Notes under the pieces: generated by a model
Database searches by the model: none
What the model saw: only the letters and a program-made list of their open reading frames with translations
What the model was told of the DNA's origin: nothing
NCBI GenBank assembly: GCA_036495685.1
Contig: DASXMJ010000095.1
Coordinates: 1-35,404, forward strand
From: Candidatus Binataceae bacterium
Lineage (GTDB): Bacteria > Desulfobacterota > Binatia > Binatales > Binataceae
DNA: 35,404 nt
Reading direction: 5' to 3'
Shown: positions 33,213-35,404 of the stretch, one piece after another
Layout: each line of letters opens with the position of its first letter
Numbering within the stretch: the stretch's first letter is position 1
Translations under genes and position numbers: made by a program

Positions 33213-34030
33213 GCACCGGCGCGGCCCCTCAGGATTCTGCCCTCACCGCGCGCGACCTGTGGGCGGGCTATGCGAGTGTGCCGGTGCTGCGCGGAGTCTC
33301 GCTCGAAGTCGTGCCCGGGGAGCTGCTCGCAATTGTCGGTCCCAACGGCAGCGGAAAGTCGACGTTGCTCCGAGTGCTCGGCGGCACGATGCGCCCGTGG
33401 CAGGGAAGCGTTGAGCTCCAAGGCCGACCCCTTAAGGGGCTGCAGCGTCGCGTGATCGCGCGCGAGATCGCCACCGTCGCCCAGGAGAATACGGTCGCGT
33501 TCCGGTTCACCGTGCTGGAAATCGTGCTGATGGGCCGCGCACCGCATTTAGGCGCGTTTCGCTTCGAGAGCCGTCACGATCTGGAGATCGCACAGGCGGC
33601 GCTCGCGCGCTTCGATCTTTTGCTGCTTGCGCATCGCCACATCGAGGAATTGTCGGGTGGCGAGCGCAAGCGCGTGTTCCTGGCGCGCGCGCTCACCCAG
33701 CAGCCGCGTGTCATGCTGCTCGACGAACCGACCGCATTCCTGGACCTCAAGCACGTGGTGGGAATTTTCTCGCGCTTCCGGGAATTGGCGACAGCACGTG
33801 GCCTGGCCGTGGTAGCGACCCTGCACGATCTGAATGCCGCGGCAGCGTATGCCGACCGGGTGATGCTGCTCAAGGCGGGCGAGGTGGTCGGCTACGGTAC
33901 GCCCTCCGAAGTTCTAACCGAGAGCAATCTGAGATCGGTCTACGAAACCGAAATCTACGTGGGAAAAAACCCGGTCACGGGTCAGCTGACGATCCTGCCG
34001 GCGCACATTCCTCGTATGACTCCTCAGTAA
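33209..34030 (+). CDS. btuD: ABC importer ATP-binding protein
   Basis: A 273-residue ATPase of the FepC/BtuD class. Walker A GPNGSGKST at 44-52, Q-loop region VAQENTVAFRFTVLEIVLMGRAPHLG, signature LSGGERKRVFLARAL, Walker B VMLLDEPTAFLD and H-loop TLHDLNAAAAYADR. The start is GTG 33209, overlapping the permease stop as GTGA, the same join as between the first two genes. The three genes form a complete importer of B12/siderophore class. No outer-membrane TonB-dependent receptor is nearby. The gene name is by family and context. Confidence 0.9.
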   Translation: MSTGAAPQDSALTARDLWAGYASVPVLRGVSLEVVPGELLAIVGPNGSGKSTLLRVLGGTMRPWQGSVELQGRPLKGLQRRVIAREIATVAQENTVAFRFTVLEIVLMGRAPHLGAFRFESRHDLEIAQAALARFDLLLLAHRHIEELSGGERKRVFLARALTQQPRVMLLDEPTAFLDLKHVVGIFSRFRELATARGLAVVATLHDLNAAAAYADRVMLLKAGEVVGYGTPSEVLTESNLRSVYETEIYVGKNPVTGQLTILPAHIPRMTPQ

Positions 34031-34111
34031 TCGTCAAACGGAGTGTTTGAATTACCTTTTGCGAGTCTCTTGGGTTCGCTCCTCGTTTCTCACCACGGCC
34101 GACGGAACAGC

Positions 34112-35209
34112 CTAGAAGCCCAATCCATAGAGCTGTGCCGCGTTATCGTGGGTGAGCTTCCTGCGCATCTCCGCGGACAGCGACCTCATCTGCCGCTCGA
34201 TGGTGGCACGCGAGTTCGGCCAGGTGCTGTCGGGATGCGGATAGTCGGAGGCCCACATCAGGTGTCCATCGCCGAAAAATGGCAGCAGCGACATCGCGAC
34301 ATGATCTTCCTGGAAGGTCGTATAGATCTGCCGTCTGAAGAGCTCACTCGGTTTCATCATCAGTGCAATGCCGCCGTGTTGATCCCAGTACTCGCGCGCT
34401 TCCCAGAGCCGCCAGTGCCGATAGTCGAGTTCCTGCACGACCCACGGTAGCCAGCCGAGCCCGCTCTCTGCCATCACCAACCGCATCTTCGGATGCCGCT
34501 CGAGAATGCCCCACGCGAACAGATCGACGAACGGATCGAGGAACTGTTCAATAAACGCCTTGGTCGCGGTGAATGCGCTAGCGGGTTTGCCGGCCGCCGG
34601 GTCATTGGGAACGCCGAAAAACACGGTCACGTGGAAGGAGAGAATAAGCCCGCTCTCCTCGAGTGCGCTCCAAAACGGTTCCCAGGCTCGATCGTGAAGA
34701 CGTGGCCTGACGTTGGCGATCTGAAGGTTCGCCTGGCGAAAACCTCCTCGGGCGGCCAGCCGCAGCATCTCCTTCAAAGCCGCCTCGGGGGACTCGGGCA
34801 GCATCGCCACGCTAATCAGGCGATCCGGAGCCGCGGCGCAAAACTCCGCCAGCCAGTCGTTGTAGGCGCGATAGCAGTCGTCGCGCAGCGCCGGATCCTC
34901 GCCGATGATCGAGACGACCGGACCGAACATCACGTGGGTTTGCACCCCGTCGCGGTCCATGTCGGCCAGCCGCAACGCGGCAACCCCGGGACGGCGGGCG
35001 CTCTGTTCGCTGATCCCGCTGCGGTCGAAGGCATTGATTACCGGGCTCGGCGGCCTCGCCGCTCCAGACGCGGGACGCTTGCCGAACCACGGACCCCAAA
35101 CCTTGCCTTCGCACAGCCACACCGCGCGTCCATCGCGCTCCTCCACCCGGGGTGCACGATCGCGCATCGACGACACCAGGCGCTGTATCCACAGGTCGTC
35201 GGGCAGCAA
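34112..35209 (-). CDS. Amidohydrolase-2 family protein, N-terminus probably lost
   Basis: A 365-residue frame from TTG 35209 that starts inside the family's first conserved region (DDLWIQRLVSSMRDRAPRVEERDG) with no upstream frame for the metal-binding DxHxxE motif normally found some 10-15 residues earlier. Other family features are kept: ADMDRDGVQTHVMFGPV, YNDWLAEFCAAAPDRLISVAMLP, ILSFHVTVFFG and MWASDYPHPDSTWPN. An in-frame TGA lies two codons before the TTG. In another frame upstream, LSVGWVTEV resembles a damaged ISVDxHVTE motif, so a frameshift or small deletions at about 35205-35225 is likely. It may be a decaying gene or a sequencing error. The family includes decarboxylases and hydrolases. 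Confidence 0.7.
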   Translation of the reverse strand: MLPDDLWIQRLVSSMRDRAPRVEERDGRAVWLCEGKVWGPWFGKRPASGAARPPSPVINAFDRSGISEQSARRPGVAALRLADMDRDGVQTHVMFGPVVSIIGEDPALRDDCYRAYNDWLAEFCAAAPDRLISVAMLPESPEAALKEMLRLAARGGFRQANLQIANVRPRLHDRAWEPFWSALEESGLILSFHVTVFFGVPNDPAAGKPASAFTATKAFIEQFLDPFVDLFAWGILERHPKMRLVMAESGLGWLPWVVQELDYRHWRLWEAREYWDQHGGIALMMKPSELFRRQIYTTFQEDHVAMSLLPFFGDGHLMWASDYPHPDSTWPNSRATIERQMRSLSAEMRRKLTHDNAAQLYGLGF

Positions 35210-35404
35210 CCTCAGTCACCCAACCCACCGATAAACCCTGGAAAGGCAGAGCCGCCGGCGTAAGAGATTCGTTCGGCAACATTTGGTACATCGAGACCTA
35301 CCAAGGCTGAGGAGAACGCTCGAAAAAACGGTGTGAGAGCTGCCCCTCGTCCACCGAGGGCCAACTTGCTCAACCCCGAGCTCCTCTTGAAGGGCAGGAC
35401 GTAG
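35210..35404. other. Window end, no confirmed gene
   Basis: On the minus strand the frame ending in GGLGD at a TGA near 35217 is open to the window edge (about 62 codons), but its codon use is poor and I do not recognise it. Part of this stretch may be the degraded N-terminus of the amidohydrolase gene. No terminator or RNA gene is seen. Confidence 0.3.

Noticed and set aside
35218..35404. Minus-strand frame entering from the right edge and ending in GGLGD
   Set aside because: About 62 codons with poor codon use and no recognised domain; could be the end of a gene but not supportable.

Overview
The window is GC-rich bacterial chromosome (about 60 percent GC or more by eye), densely coded on both strands, with no insertion sequence, prophage, CRISPR array, rRNA or tRNA that I can see. 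The gene content suggests a soil or groundwater lineage near Binatota/Desulfobacterota: a LLM-class oxidoreductase, a CaiB-type CoA-transferase, two phytanoyl-CoA dioxygenase-like proteins, a PQQ dehydrogenase, an amidohydrolase, a fused electron transfer flavoprotein, and RpoD with a long acidic spacer. This placement is inference and uncertain.

Left part (1-7.4 kb). A SnoaL-like gene is translationally coupled to a LLM oxidoreductase cut by the window edge, divergent from an aldo/keto reductase. Two RNA-controlled biosynthetic units follow. glmS lies behind a well-conserved glmS ribozyme. ilvB-ilvN lies behind a complete ribosome-mediated attenuator: a 31-residue leader peptide with a Leu/Ile/Val run, a 12-bp antiterminator and a mutually exclusive 12-bp terminator with U-tract. 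These two leaders are the most striking non-coding content.

Middle (7.4-20.1 kb). A MacA-MacB-type efflux pair on the minus strand is followed by a CaiB/BaiF CoA-transferase, an ArsR-SRPBCC fusion regulator with an operator inside its own promoter, and rpoD with a clear terminator. Next come a CaCA-type cation exchanger, a lipoprotein with a LssY-C-like domain, two tiny exported proteins (one with a helix-turn-helix-like segment), and a divergent pair of phytanoyl-CoA dioxygenase-like genes.

Right part (20.1-35.4 kb). A family B DNA polymerase with intact exonuclease and polymerase motifs precedes an apparent remnant of an antiporter carrying only its two universal-stress domains. Then come a SAM methyltransferase, a TetR regulator with a near-perfect palindrome in its promoter, a periplasmic PQQ glucose-dehydrogenase-like enzyme, a VOC-fold protein, an extended SDR, and an EtfB-EtfA fusion. 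A btuF-btuC-btuD-like importer with GTGA stop/start overlaps follows, and last an amidohydrolase that has lost its N-terminal metal-binding motif.

A recurring theme is that several regulatory ORFs (ilv leader, ArsR fusion, TetR) begin 6-9 nt after a -10 box without a Shine-Dalgarno site, as expected for leaderless transcripts.
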